Assembly: GCA_029259695.1 (NCBI GenBank)
Contig: JAJDEQ010000160.1
Coordinates: 1-55,731 of the forward strand
Origin: Planctomycetota bacterium
Lineage (GTDB): Bacteria; Planctomycetota; B15-G4
Length of the DNA stretch: 55,731 nucleotides
Reading direction: 5' to 3'
The position numbers and the translations under genes are program-made. Of the stretch, positions 17,494-25,695 are shown piece by piece. The notes under the pieces are model-generated. The model saw only the letters and a list, made by a program, of their open reading frames with translations. It ran no database searches and was not told where the DNA came from. Each line of letters starts with the position of its first letter. Positions within the stretch are counted from its first letter, which is position 1.

Positions 17494-18033
17494 ATGGCCT
17501 GGATCCGCACGATCGCCGAGGGTGAGGCCGAAGGGCCGCTGGCCGATCTCTATCGCCGCCTCGCCGAACCCGGCACGACGCGCGTGGACAACATCCTCAA
17601 GGTGCACTCGCTGCACGTCGCCGGTCTGGAGGCGCACTGGGCGGTCTATCGGGCTGCCATGGATGCCAGCCCGACGCTGGGTCGAGCCGAGCGCGAGATG
17701 ATCGCGCTGGTCGTCAGCGGCATCAACGGTTGCCACTACTGAGTGGCCCATCACCGGCGCGGTCTGCGCCGGGCGTTGCACGACGACGACCTCGTCGAAC
17801 GCATCGAGCGCGATTATCGCGACGCCGGGCTCGACGCACGCCGCCTGGCCATGCTCGCCTACGCCGACAAGCTCACCCGCACGCCGGCCTGCATGGCGCG
17901 TGCCGACGTGGAGGCCCTGCGCCGTGCAGGGCTGGGCGACGCCGACATCCTGGCCGTCGTCGAGGCCACGGCCTACTACGCCTACGTCAATCGCATTGCC
18001 GACGGACTGGGGGTGGAGCTCGAGTCGGTATAG
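17494..18033 (+). CDS. AhpD-like peroxidase-related selenoprotein (in-frame UGA = Sec83)
   Basis: Read through TGA at 17740-17742, this is a 179-residue AhpD-like peroxidase-related enzyme. The redox motif is Cys80-His-Tyr-Sec83, where Cys-containing relatives have CHYC; it is followed without interruption by VAHHRRGLRRAL, which family members carry right after the second Cys. Upstream sequence (RAEREMIALVVSGINGCHY) and downstream sequence (DADILAVVEATAYYAYVNRI) both match the family. A bacterial SECIS lies just after the UGA. The enzyme likely reduces peroxides or disulfides in the cytoplasm. GGAG sits 9 bases before the ATG. A standard annotation would split it into two hypothetical genes at 17494-17742 and 17743-18033. 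SelA, SelB, SelD and tRNA-Sec are not in the window. Confidence 0.9.
17740..17772 (+). promoter_or_regulatory. Bacterial SECIS element with UGA codon
   Basis: After the UGA at 17740-17742 there are 18 bases and then the apical loop GGTCT (17761-17765), flanked by a perfect 7-bp stem, CCGGCGC (17754-17760) and GCGCCGG (17766-17772). The GGUCU loop and 18-base spacing are the same as in the E. coli fdhF SECIS as I recall it, and the intervening GGCCCATC also matches. The stem would bind SelB at its loop. Confidence 0.88.
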
Positions 18034-18034
18034 T
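18029..18034 (+). promoter_or_regulatory. Putative -10 element (TATAGT)
   Basis: TATAGT overlaps the stop codon of the selenoprotein gene and lies 29 bases before the frataxin GTG, leaving room for the GAGGG ribosome site. It may give the frataxin/VIT pair its own promoter. Confidence 0.4.
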
Positions 18035-18063
18035 GTCGAGCCCGTTCACGCCGAGGGTCCACC

Positions 18064-18390
18064 GTGGCACGCGAACTCGACCAGCGCATCGACCAGACCA
18101 TGACGCAGCTCACCGAGCAGCTGGATGCACTCGAGGCCGAAGAATTCGACGTCGAGCTGGGTGAGGGGAAGCTCGTCATCGACGTCGAGGACGGCGGGCC
18201 GAAGTTCATCGTCAGCCGTCAGGGCGCGACCAACCAGATCTGGCTGGCCGAGCCCGGGGGCGGCTGGCGCTTCGACCTCGTCGACGATCGCTGGGTGTGC
18301 GCCAAGCGCGGCGTCGAACTCACGGCGAACCTGGCCGAACTGCTCACCGCGGTCCTGGGTCGGCCGGTCGTGCTGACGGATGGTGCCTGA
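18064..18390 (+). CDS. cyaY: Frataxin/CyaY-family iron-sulfur assembly protein
   Basis: A 108-residue cytoplasmic protein with the frataxin pattern: an acidic first helix (TMTQLTEQLDALEAEEFDVE), then strands with KLVIDVEDGGPKFIVS, QGATNQIWLAEPGGGWRFD and DDRWVC. Frataxin binds iron and tunes cysteine-desulfurase activity in Fe-S cluster assembly. The acidic ridge and the conserved QIWLA and Trp residues support the family. The GTG start has GAGGG about 6 bases upstream. The end overlaps the next gene's ATG by 11 bases, so the two are coupled. The adjoining VIT transporter fits an iron-handling role. Confidence 0.87.
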   Translation: MARELDQRIDQTMTQLTEQLDALEAEEFDVELGEGKLVIDVEDGGPKFIVSRQGATNQIWLAEPGGGWRFDLVDDRWVCAKRGVELTANLAELLTAVLGRPVVLTDGA

Positions 18391-19114
18391 AGCGGTCCAT
18401 CACGATCACTCGCCCGAGGCCATCGCCGAACGGCTGGCCGATGGCCCGGGACACACCTACCTGCACGACGCCGTGTTGGGCGGCATCGATGGCGCGGTGA
18501 CCACCTTCGCCATCGTGTCGGGGGTGGCCGGCGCCCAGCTCAGCACGGGCATCGTGTTGATCCTCGGCGTGGCCAACCTGATCGCCGACGGGTTCTCGAT
18601 GGCCGCGGGCAACTACGCCTCCACCCGCGCCGAACACGACGACTTCGAACGGCTCGAGGCGATCGAGTACCAGCACGTCGACGAGTTCCCCGAAGGCGAG
18701 CGCGAGGAACTGCGCTGGCTCTTCCGGCGCAAGGGCTTCGAAGGCGACGAGCTGGAGCGCATGGTCGCCGTGATCTCGTCCGACCGCGACCGCTGGGTGG
18801 CGACCATGCTGACCGAGGAGTACGGCCTGCCCCACGCGATCCGCTCGCCCCTGCTGGCGGGTACCGCCACCATGGTGGCCTTCCTGGCCTGCGGCCTGGT
18901 GCCGTTGCTGCCCTACATGCTGGGCGTGCCGGCCGCGTTCGAGTGGTCGGTGGGCACGACGGCGGTGGTGTTCGTGTTGATCGGCGCGTACAAGAGCCGC
19001 TGGTCGATCCGCGCCTGGTGGTCGTCGTCGCTGGAGACGCTGCTCATCGGCGGGGGCGCGGCCACCATGGCGTACGTCATCGGCGCCTTCCTGCGAACCA
19101 TCGTGGATGTCTGA
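18380..19114 (+). CDS. VIT1/CCC1-family iron/manganese transporter
   Basis: A 244-residue integral membrane protein of the VIT/CCC1 family, which moves Fe2+ or Mn2+ out of the cytoplasm. The first two helices carry the family signatures DAVLGGIDGAVTTFAIVSG and LIADGFSMAAGNYAS. A long cytoplasmic segment rich in Glu (EHDDFERLEAIEY, EGEREELRWLF, DELERMVAVI) matches the metal-binding domain between helices 2 and 3. Three more helices follow. The start overlaps frataxin; GTG at 18383 is an alternative. Its end overlaps the RNA methyltransferase start by 8 bases. It may protect against free iron. Confidence 0.88.
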   Translation: MVPEAVHHDHSPEAIAERLADGPGHTYLHDAVLGGIDGAVTTFAIVSGVAGAQLSTGIVLILGVANLIADGFSMAAGNYASTRAEHDDFERLEAIEYQHVDEFPEGEREELRWLFRRKGFEGDELERMVAVISSDRDRWVATMLTEEYGLPHAIRSPLLAGTATMVAFLACGLVPLLPYMLGVPAAFEWSVGTTAVVFVLIGAYKSRWSIRAWWSSSLETLLIGGGAATMAYVIGAFLRTIVDV

Positions 19115-20021
19115 CTTGCTCGAACTGCGCAACCCCCATGCCGTGCTCGCGGCCTTGCAACGCCGGCCCCAGGACGTGGCCGAGGTGCGTCTGCCGCCCG
19201 CAGGTGGCAACGCAGCGTGGCGTGCGGCGGCCGACGTCGCCCGTCGGCGCGGCGTGCTCGTGACCAACGCGCCGCCACCGGAACCGGGAGACGAGCCCGG
19301 GCGCGGTGATCGACGGGGTGACCGTCGTGGCGGGCGTCCCGGTCGCACCGACACGGGCGGCAAGGGACGCGAACGCGCCCTGGCCTACGTGGCCGAGCGC
19401 GAGCCGGTCGCGATCGAAGAGCTCTTCACCGATGCGGTCCAGCGCGACGGGGGGCGCGGCCTGTGGCTGGCGCTCGACGCGATCCAGGATCCGCACAACG
19501 TGGGCGCGGTGTTCCGCTCGGCCGCGTTCTTCGGCGTGCAGGGTGTGCTCATGTTGCACGACCGCGCGGCGCCCATCAGCGCCGTGGTGTACGACGTGTC
19601 CGCCGGCGGCGTCGAGGTGGTGCCCTTCGCGATCGAGACGAACCTGAGGCGTTCGTTGAGGGTCGCCCAGGACGCCGGGTGCTGGGTCCTCGGCAGCAGC
19701 GAGGATGCTCCCCAGTCGATGCACGACGTGGACACCGAGCGTCCGTGGGTGCTGGTGCTGGGCAACGAGGAGCAGGGCCTGCGGCGTCTCACGCGGGAGA
19801 CCTGCGACGACATCTGTGCCATTCCGACCCGTGGCGAGGTGGGCTCACTCAACGTCTCGGTGGCGGCCGGCGTGCTCATGTCGCACCTCACCGGCGGGCG
19901 AACGCGCGGCGCGGCCGGCGGTGCGCAGGCGGCTGATTCGATGGGGGCGGAGGGCGGCGGCGCCCAGGGAACCTCCGACGGGCCCCCGGGACCGACCTCG
20001 GGATCCGTGAGCGAGCCGTGA
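19107..20021 (+). CDS. TrmH/SpoU-family RNA 2'-O-methyltransferase (RlmB-like)
   Basis: A 304-residue methyltransferase. Residues 1-100 are a short substrate-binding domain with a Gly/Arg-rich linker (GDRRGDRRGGRPGR). The catalytic SPOUT domain shows the three motifs: DPHNVGAVFRSAAFFGV (with Asn and Arg), LVLGNEEQGL, and GSLNVSVAAGVLM. It should methylate ribose in rRNA or tRNA with S-adenosylmethionine; RlmB-type 23S G2251 methylation is the closest match but not proven. A low-complexity tail of about 40 residues (GGAQAADSMGAEGGG) follows the domain. Start overlaps the VIT gene. Confidence 0.88.
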   Translation: MSDLLELRNPHAVLAALQRRPQDVAEVRLPPAGGNAAWRAAADVARRRGVLVTNAPPPEPGDEPGRGDRRGDRRGGRPGRTDTGGKGRERALAYVAEREPVAIEELFTDAVQRDGGRGLWLALDAIQDPHNVGAVFRSAAFFGVQGVLMLHDRAAPISAVVYDVSAGGVEVVPFAIETNLRRSLRVAQDAGCWVLGSSEDAPQSMHDVDTERPWVLVLGNEEQGLRRLTRETCDDICAIPTRGEVGSLNVSVAAGVLMSHLTGGRTRGAAGGAQAADSMGAEGGGAQGTSDGPPGPTSGSVSEP

Positions 20022-20118
20022 GCCCGCCCGGCTCGCCCGGCTGCCCGACGCACACGGCGAAATCCCGCCGCACCGAATCGCAACATCGGGTGGGGGAGGT
20101 CGCCACGGAGAGGTCCCC

Positions 20119-20619
20119 ATGAGCGCCGTCAGAGGCAGGTCGATGAGCGGTTACCGACGCGTGCAGACCGGTCACATCCACCTGATCCTGCTGGGCTTCG
20201 CCCTGCTGATGATCGGATCTGCGATCTTCCTGCGCGCGAGCGTCGAGCCCGCCGACATCGCGGAGAAGGCGCTGGGTGCGACGGTCCTGTTCGCCGCGTC
20301 CGGCCTGTTCGTGCTGCTCAGCTTCAGCTTCATGCGGCTGACGATCAGCGACGGCGGCGATCACCTGAAGGTGGCCTTCGGACCCATCCCGCTGCTCTGG
20401 CGGCGTGTCCCGTATGCGGACATCACCGCGGTGCAGCCGGCCCGCAGCGCGCTGCTCGACGGTTGGGGCGTGCACTACTTCCCAGGCCGCGGCTGGACCT
20501 GGAACCTGTGGGGTTTCGACTGTGTCGAGCTGACCCTGGACGGGCGGCGCACCCTGCGGCTGGGCACGGACGATCCCCAGGGGCTGAGGGACTTCCTGCA
20601 ACAGCGCATGCAGGGCTGA
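20119..20619 (+). CDS. Two-helix membrane protein with PH-like domain
   Basis: A 166-residue protein with a cytoplasmic N-terminus, two membrane helices (about residues 21-40 and 54-75) and a C-terminal globular domain (SDGGDHLKVAFGPIPLLWRR, then VPYADITAVQPAR, GWGVHYFPGRGW, RRTLRLGTDDPQGLRDFL). The domain pattern resembles the bacterial PH-like domains of small membrane proteins. GGAGAGG lies 6-7 bases before the ATG. No role can be assigned. It is probably monocistronic. Confidence 0.7.
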   Translation: MSAVRGRSMSGYRRVQTGHIHLILLGFALLMIGSAIFLRASVEPADIAEKALGATVLFAASGLFVLLSFSFMRLTISDGGDHLKVAFGPIPLLWRRVPYADITAVQPARSALLDGWGVHYFPGRGWTWNLWGFDCVELTLDGRRTLRLGTDDPQGLRDFLQQRMQG

Positions 20620-20692
20620 CGCCCCGGCCGTGATCCGGCATGATGGCCGTGGCGCCGCGCAGCGCCGCTGCACGTCGCGCCGGAGACACACC

Positions 20693-21271
20693 ATGAAGCG
20701 TTGGATCATCACCGGGCTGCTGTTGGCCTCCCTCGCCGGCGTCGCCGCCGCGGGCAAGATCGTGCTCCTCCTCGACGACACGACCTGGGATTTCACGACC
20801 GTCGTGTCGCGCATCAAGGGCAAGATCGCCGGGCTCGGCAAGGCCAAGATCCTCAGCTTCGTGTCGGCCGAGCTGCAGCTCCTGCCCGGAGACACCTGGC
20901 GCATGTCGCTGGATGGCGAAGAACTCGCGACGGGAACCTACACCCGCAAGAACGAGTGCTCGCGCAAGCTGCGGTTGGAGCTGGACGCGCCCTCCGTCGA
21001 TGCCGTGCTGCTGGAGTACGAAGGCGACATCGAGGCGATCCTGCTGAGCGAACTCGGCATCGCGGTGAACCTGAACCTGACCGCGATCGACAAGCAGGTC
21101 ATCCGCACCGGGATCAAGTTGAAGAAGAAGCAGGGCACGATGGCGGCCAAGGCGAGCGTGCGCTTCAAGTTCAGCGGCACCGCGGACGGGGCGCCGGCCA
21201 AGGTCGCGGCCCGGCTCAAGGGACTCAGCGACACCCAGCCCTTCGGCGGTACGTTCGCGGCGGACGGCTGA
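20693..21271 (+). CDS. Secreted hypothetical protein, 3' end tandemly repeated
   Basis: A 192-residue exported protein with a signal peptide (WIITGLLLASLAGVAAAG), then a beta-rich body and a basic patch (KLKKKQGT). No family recognised; the regularly spaced strands suggest a beta-sandwich. GGAG lies 9 bases before the ATG. The last codons (GCG GAC GGC TGA) are repeated five more times downstream in the same reading frame with TGG in place of TGA, so a stop-codon change or readthrough would add a VADGW-type tail. Confidence 0.65.
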   Translation: MKRWIITGLLLASLAGVAAAGKIVLLLDDTTWDFTTVVSRIKGKIAGLGKAKILSFVSAELQLLPGDTWRMSLDGEELATGTYTRKNECSRKLRLELDAPSVDAVLLEYEGDIEAILLSELGIAVNLNLTAIDKQVIRTGIKLKKKQGTMAAKASVRFKFSGTADGAPAKVAARLKGLSDTQPFGGTFAADG

Positions 21272-21349
21272 GTCGCGGACGGCTGGGTCACGGACGGCTG
21301 GGTCACGGACGGATGGGTCGCGGACGGCTGGGTCGCGGACGGCTGGGGC
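21260..21349 (+). repeat. Six 15-bp tandem repeats at a gene terminus
   Basis: Six contiguous 15-bp units, consensus gcggacggctgggtc, run from 21260 to 21349. Unit 1 contains the stop codon of the 192-residue secreted protein (gcggacggctgagtc). Units 2-6 replace TGA with TGG and stay in frame, coding V-(A/T)-D-G-W. The array lies between convergent genes. Confidence 0.9.
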
Positions 21350-21373
21350 CTGTCCGGCGGGCACGGGCGCGTC

Positions 21374-23305
21374 TCAGAAGGCCACTTCCAGCTCGGCGCC
21401 GGCGGCGATGCGCACGATCCGCTCGGCCAGTGTGTCGGCCTCGAGCGGCGTGTCGTTCTCGTCGAGCGCTTCGAGCGTGAGCTGCAGCGAGAGTCGGTAG
21501 TCTCCCGGCGCCAGGTCGGTCCAGCGGCCGGCGCTGACCACGTCGCCCAACAGCAGCGCACGCTCGTCGCTCAGCCGGGTGAGCACGACGTCGTAGGGCG
21601 GGGCGTGCTCGCCGCGGAAGTCCTCGCCGACGACCACGGCCAGGGAACCGCCGGTCACGAGCACGAGGGTGATCGGTCCCGTCTCGTGACTGTGGACGGC
21701 GGTGCGCGCCGGGACCCGGCCGGGGCTGTGCGCGCGAACGTCCAGCGGGACCCGGGGCAGGCCGGTGATCTCCCAGCGACCCGTCGCATCGGTGTGGGTG
21801 CGCCCGCCGGGCAGGTGCGCCGGTGACTCGGCCAACAGCAGCTCCACGCGGGCTCCGGGCAGCGCCTGGCCGTCTTCGTCGAGCACGCGTCCGGTGATCG
21901 TGCGCGCGGCCATCAGCGTCAGCACGACCAGCGGGGCGGTCTCGCCGTCGCGCACCTCGATCACGGCGGGCGCGGCCGTGAGCGTGTTCCCGTTTCCGCC
22001 TTCCGCCGAAGCGAACAGTTCGTAGGTCCCCCGCCGCAGGGGTGCGATCCAGGCGCGGCCGCCCGAGTGTTCGTCGTATTCGAGCGAGGCGAAGTGCGGC
22101 TCGGGCAGCGCCGTCAAAGCCGAGGTCCAGGCGGAAACCCGTCGGCGGACGTGGAGTGTGAAGGGCGCGACGGGCTGGCCACCGCCGTCGACCACGGCGA
22201 TGTCGAGGCCGCCTTCAGGCAGGAGTTGCAGGTGCAACTCGTCACCCGGGACGGGGACCTCGGGGGATGTCGCCTTGCCGTAACCTGTGGCTCTGGCGGA
22301 CACGCGGTAGGGGCCGTGGCGCAAGCCGCGCAGGCTGAAGGCGCCGGTGTCGGGATCGACGTCGGCCTGCGCGGGTGGGGGGGGCACGTCGTCGGTGGCG
22401 TGGGGGACGGCCGTCACCGCGGCGTCGGTGGGCACGCTCCCGTCGGCCCCGCGCACCGTACCCGAGAGCGTCAGCTCGGATTGCAACTCGACTTCGTGGC
22501 GGGTGATCTCGCCGGGGGCCAGCGGGAGTTCCTCCGCCCTGGAGATGTAGCCGTCGGCGATCACCACCAGGCGCGCCCGGACGGGCAGCAGACCATCGAA
22601 GACGAAGTGACCGTCCGCATCGGTCTGTTGCACCCGTTCCACGTCGAGGCGCGGCACGTCGGCGGGCTGGGTGCTCACGCGAGCCGCTTGGATCGGGCGG
22701 CGATCGGGGCCGAGGACCCAACCCTCCATGCTCCCGGAGGGCTGCAGCACGAGTTCGCCCACGTCGGTGCTCTCGCCTGGCCTGACCACGACGCCGGAGA
22801 CGGGTTCGGCCACCAGCCCGGCGGGCGCGGTGTCGCGCTGCAAGCGAACGTCCCAGTCGCCGGCTGCGGCGATGTGCTTGATGTGGAAGCGGCCGTCCTC
22901 GCCCGTGACGGCATCGCGGTAACTGCCGGTGGCGACCGCGATGACACCGATGTCGAACATCTCCCACACGCGCACGCCGAGCCCCGGCGCCGGGCTGCCA
23001 TCGCTGTGGACCACGCGGCCTGTGATGGCGGCGGTCGGGCGTTGCACGCCGGCCGCCCGGGTCGCGGCATGGACCGCGTCGGTGTCCTCGGGGGACAGCC
23101 TCGCGGGGGCGGCAGCGGGTGCGCCTGGCAGAGCCGCGCCGGGGGCAGCTTCGGGCAGCGGGCGGGGGACCGTCGGGCGCGGGCCGACCGTCGGAGTGAT
23201 GTCCAACCCGGCCTCGTCGAAGGTCGCCCCATCCGGCAACAGCAGCCAGACGAGGGTGAGCGCCAGCGCTGCGGCACCGATGCCGATCGCGGCCAGGCGT
23301 TTCAC
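21374..23305 (-). CDS. Anchored protein with carboxypeptidase-regulatory-like repeats
   Basis: A 643-residue protein anchored by an N-terminal helix (GIGAAALALTLVWLLL), followed by a Pro/Ala-rich linker. Several Ig-like modules of the carboxypeptidase-regulatory type follow, recognisable by ITGRVVHSDGSPAPGLGVRV, MEGWVLGPDRRPIQAARVS, LSGTVRGADGSVP and ITGRVLDEDGQALPGARVEL. Each module begins GxVxDxxGxPxxGAxV and about 70-90 residues separate them. Such domains bind or display substrates at the cell surface; no catalytic residues are seen. It lies 10 bases downstream of the protease gene on the same strand and is probably co-transcribed with it. Confidence 0.78.
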   Translation of the reverse strand: MKRLAAIGIGAAALALTLVWLLLPDGATFDEAGLDITPTVGPRPTVPRPLPEAAPGAALPGAPAAAPARLSPEDTDAVHAATRAAGVQRPTAAITGRVVHSDGSPAPGLGVRVWEMFDIGVIAVATGSYRDAVTGEDGRFHIKHIAAAGDWDVRLQRDTAPAGLVAEPVSGVVVRPGESTDVGELVLQPSGSMEGWVLGPDRRPIQAARVSTQPADVPRLDVERVQQTDADGHFVFDGLLPVRARLVVIADGYISRAEELPLAPGEITRHEVELQSELTLSGTVRGADGSVPTDAAVTAVPHATDDVPPPPAQADVDPDTGAFSLRGLRHGPYRVSARATGYGKATSPEVPVPGDELHLQLLPEGGLDIAVVDGGGQPVAPFTLHVRRRVSAWTSALTALPEPHFASLEYDEHSGGRAWIAPLRRGTYELFASAEGGNGNTLTAAPAVIEVRDGETAPLVVLTLMAARTITGRVLDEDGQALPGARVELLLAESPAHLPGGRTHTDATGRWEITGLPRVPLDVRAHSPGRVPARTAVHSHETGPITLVLVTGGSLAVVVGEDFRGEHAPPYDVVLTRLSDERALLLGDVVSAGRWTDLAPGDYRLSLQLTLEALDENDTPLEADTLAERIVRIAAGAELEVAF

Positions 23306-23315
23306 GGCGCGCGCA

Positions 23316-25508
23316 TCACTTGACGCGGATGTTCGCGCTGTAGGCGCCGCCCTCGGCGCCCGGGTTGCTGAAGCTGATGCGGTAGGTGCCGGCGATGGTC
23401 ACCTCGATCTTGGCGAAGCTGGCCGACGTGCCCTTGGCGTTGGTCTTCTTCTCCTGCGTGAAGACCAGGCCCGGCGTGCCGTCGCCGGGCGTCGCACCGA
23501 GCGCCACGTCGACCAGGGTGCCCTGCTTGCCCTTGATGCTCAGGTTCACGCTCTGCCCTTCGGCCAGCACCACGTCGATCGCGTGTGCGGCGATGCTGCC
23601 GCGGAACTCCGACTTGAGTTTGAGCTTGGCGCCCTCGCCGGCGTCGATCGTGTAGGCCGTGGTGGCCGAGCCGACCACGCCGTTCATCATCGCCGCGCCC
23701 AGCGCGCGACCGAGTCGCTTGGCTCCGAACGTCGTGCCGATCTCGTCGAGCAGGGACGTCATGGCCATGCTGAAGAAGGCCTCCATGGCATCCTGCACGT
23801 TGTCCTCGTCGACCACCGGGAAGCCGGCGGCGGCGTTGCTGGCGGGCCAGGAGTCGATCGACGCGGCGATGCTCGCATCGGCGACCTTCTGCTTCACCGC
23901 GCGGTGGATCTCGGCCAACGTGCTGCCCAGGATCAGGCCGGCCTCGTGCTCCTCGGGCAGCATGGTCTCGGCGCCGAGCACGTCGAACACGTTGTCGGGG
24001 AAGATGCGCGCGGCGGACAGGTCGCGCACGCACTCGCCTTCGATCGCCAAATCATCACCGCTGAACAGGGCCAGCACCGGGCCGGTGCACCAGTCGCGGT
24101 GGAAGCTGCCGGAGAAGTAGTCGGCCACGGCTTCGTTGACCATGCGGGCGGGCGTGTCGAGCGGCTCGTCGCCCCAGGCCACGCCGGCCTTGTTCAGCAC
24201 GCCGTGGTTGTACTCGTGGGTCACGATGGTCGGGTCGCGGGAGAAGTCGTCCATCGTGTCGCAGGTGGTCGCGTCGAAGTCACCGAAGGCCCAGAAGCCG
24301 TCGGGGAAGCCGGGGATCACCGCGGTCGGCGAGTAGAAGGCGTTGAACACGCCCTCGGCGTTGACCACCACCGGGATGGCGTAGTCGGTCGCGATGCCGT
24401 CGAAGACCTTGTCGTGGTACAGCGCCGACTGGGTGATCCAGTGGTAGGTGTTCACGTGGTCGAAGAGCTGATGCGTCGCCAGCGACAGGTCGGAATCCCA
24501 GTCCTCGGTCAGGGGGTCGCCGTCGTCGGTGGACAGCGAGAAGTTGAAGCTCTCGCTGAGGACCGAGAAGGAGAGGTCGTCGAACACGTGGGCGAAGCGA
24601 CCGAACAGGTCGCCGGCCTCGGCGCTGACCACGAAGCCGTCACCCCCGGAGGGGATCACCGTCTCGCTCGAAAGCTCGCGCAGCTTGCCGTTGCCGAACT
24701 TGCTCTTCAGGGCGCGCTTGACGTTCTTGTAGTACGAGCCCTTGCCGTTGCGGGTGGCGAAGGTCGTGTCCGTGTCCTCGAACGAGTAGGTCCCCTCGCC
24801 GGCCGCGGACTGGAAGGCGTCGCGCACGCCGAGCACGGCGCCCGTGTGGGCGTCGACCGCGACCGTGCGGGGGTGGAGCGGCGAGTGGGAGACCACGTCC
24901 ACGTCCCAGATCAACGCAACGCCCTGGGCCAGCAGTCGCGCAACGGGGCGGGCCCGGGGGCCTGACAGGACCGCGTCGGGGTCATGCCCGAGCGCGGCGA
25001 GGTGGCTGAGCGCGATCTGTTCGGCGAGCTCGGGGTCGATCTGCGCGGCCGTGAGCGACTGGCCGGCGTGGGAGACGACCCCCTGCGCGCCGATCAGGCG
25101 GCCATCGGCACCGAAGCGCAGCCAGACGCCGTGACCCTCGAGGGCGAAGCCCTGGACCATCTGCGCCACGTGCACGCGGCGCGCGCTGCCGTCGCTGCGT
25201 TCGCTCTGCACGCGCGGGGCGCTGAGGTGCACGTCGGCGGTCACGTCGAAGAGCAGCCCGAAGCGCGTGACGAGATCGGCGCTGCGTTCGATCGCGTCGC
25301 CGCCCTGCAGGGCCACGGGGCCGCTCAGCGCGCGGACCACGCCGCGGCCGGGCATGGCGTCGATCACGAGCTCGTACGCCGCATCGCCGAGCTCGGCGAG
25401 CTGGGCCCGACGGATGCCGTCCAGCACACCGGTGCGCACGGTCTGAGCCGACGTCGCCGGAACGACGAACAGCAGGGCGGACGCGACGATAGCCAACCGA
25501 CTCAGCAT
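23316..25508 (-). CDS. Secreted thermolysin-like zinc metalloprotease
   Basis: A 730-residue exported protease. The signal peptide (AIVASALLFVVPATSA) is followed by a long propeptide of FTP/PepSY character (residues about 30-260; HLAALGHDPDAVL, VDAHTGAVLGVRDAFQ). The zinc site is His431-Glu432-x-x-His435 in HEYNHGV with Glu459 in NEAVADYFSG, as in M4/M36 (gluzincin) peptidases; exact subfamily unsure. The C-terminal 120 residues look like a PPC-type beta domain (IDVVLAEGQSVNLSIKG, YRISFSNPGAEGGAYS). GGAG sits 7-8 bases before the ATG. It probably degrades external protein. Confidence 0.85.
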   Translation of the reverse strand: MLSRLAIVASALLFVVPATSAQTVRTGVLDGIRRAQLAELGDAAYELVIDAMPGRGVVRALSGPVALQGGDAIERSADLVTRFGLLFDVTADVHLSAPRVQSERSDGSARRVHVAQMVQGFALEGHGVWLRFGADGRLIGAQGVVSHAGQSLTAAQIDPELAEQIALSHLAALGHDPDAVLSGPRARPVARLLAQGVALIWDVDVVSHSPLHPRTVAVDAHTGAVLGVRDAFQSAAGEGTYSFEDTDTTFATRNGKGSYYKNVKRALKSKFGNGKLRELSSETVIPSGGDGFVVSAEAGDLFGRFAHVFDDLSFSVLSESFNFSLSTDDGDPLTEDWDSDLSLATHQLFDHVNTYHWITQSALYHDKVFDGIATDYAIPVVVNAEGVFNAFYSPTAVIPGFPDGFWAFGDFDATTCDTMDDFSRDPTIVTHEYNHGVLNKAGVAWGDEPLDTPARMVNEAVADYFSGSFHRDWCTGPVLALFSGDDLAIEGECVRDLSAARIFPDNVFDVLGAETMLPEEHEAGLILGSTLAEIHRAVKQKVADASIAASIDSWPASNAAAGFPVVDEDNVQDAMEAFFSMAMTSLLDEIGTTFGAKRLGRALGAAMMNGVVGSATTAYTIDAGEGAKLKLKSEFRGSIAAHAIDVVLAEGQSVNLSIKGKQGTLVDVALGATPGDGTPGLVFTQEKKTNAKGTSASFAKIEVTIAGTYRISFSNPGAEGGAYSANIRVK

Positions 25509-25695
25509 GATGCACTCCGGGTGCGCCCGCGGGCGGCCCGGAGTGCGGCCACCTGGGGACGACGGGCGGGACGCGGCGCCGGGCGCCGGACCAGCAACAA
25601 CTCTTCGAATCGAGACAACAGCAACCACCTCCTCATTCGACTGGATCGGGGGAGGGCTTGAGGCCCCGTGCCGGGTCTCCCACTGCCCCGGCGTG
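25509..25695. other. Spacer upstream of the protease gene
   Basis: A 187-base gap with no gene. It contains a GC-rich palindromic core (ggcgccgggcgcc near 25576-25588) and a less GC-rich stretch (25605-25650) that could hold the protease promoter on the reverse strand and the RecD2 terminator. No clear -10/-35 pair was found. Confidence 0.3.

Noticed and set aside
17494..17742. Reading the AhpD-like gene as a truncated pseudogene with a premature stop
   Set aside because: The UGA sits exactly at the second redox Cys position, the frame and family conservation continue after it, and a SECIS stem-loop follows. Random decay would not give this.
21269..21271. TGA in the 21.3-kb repeat as another selenocysteine codon
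   Set aside because: No CxxU context, no SECIS-like stem, and downstream sequence is only 15-bp repeats.
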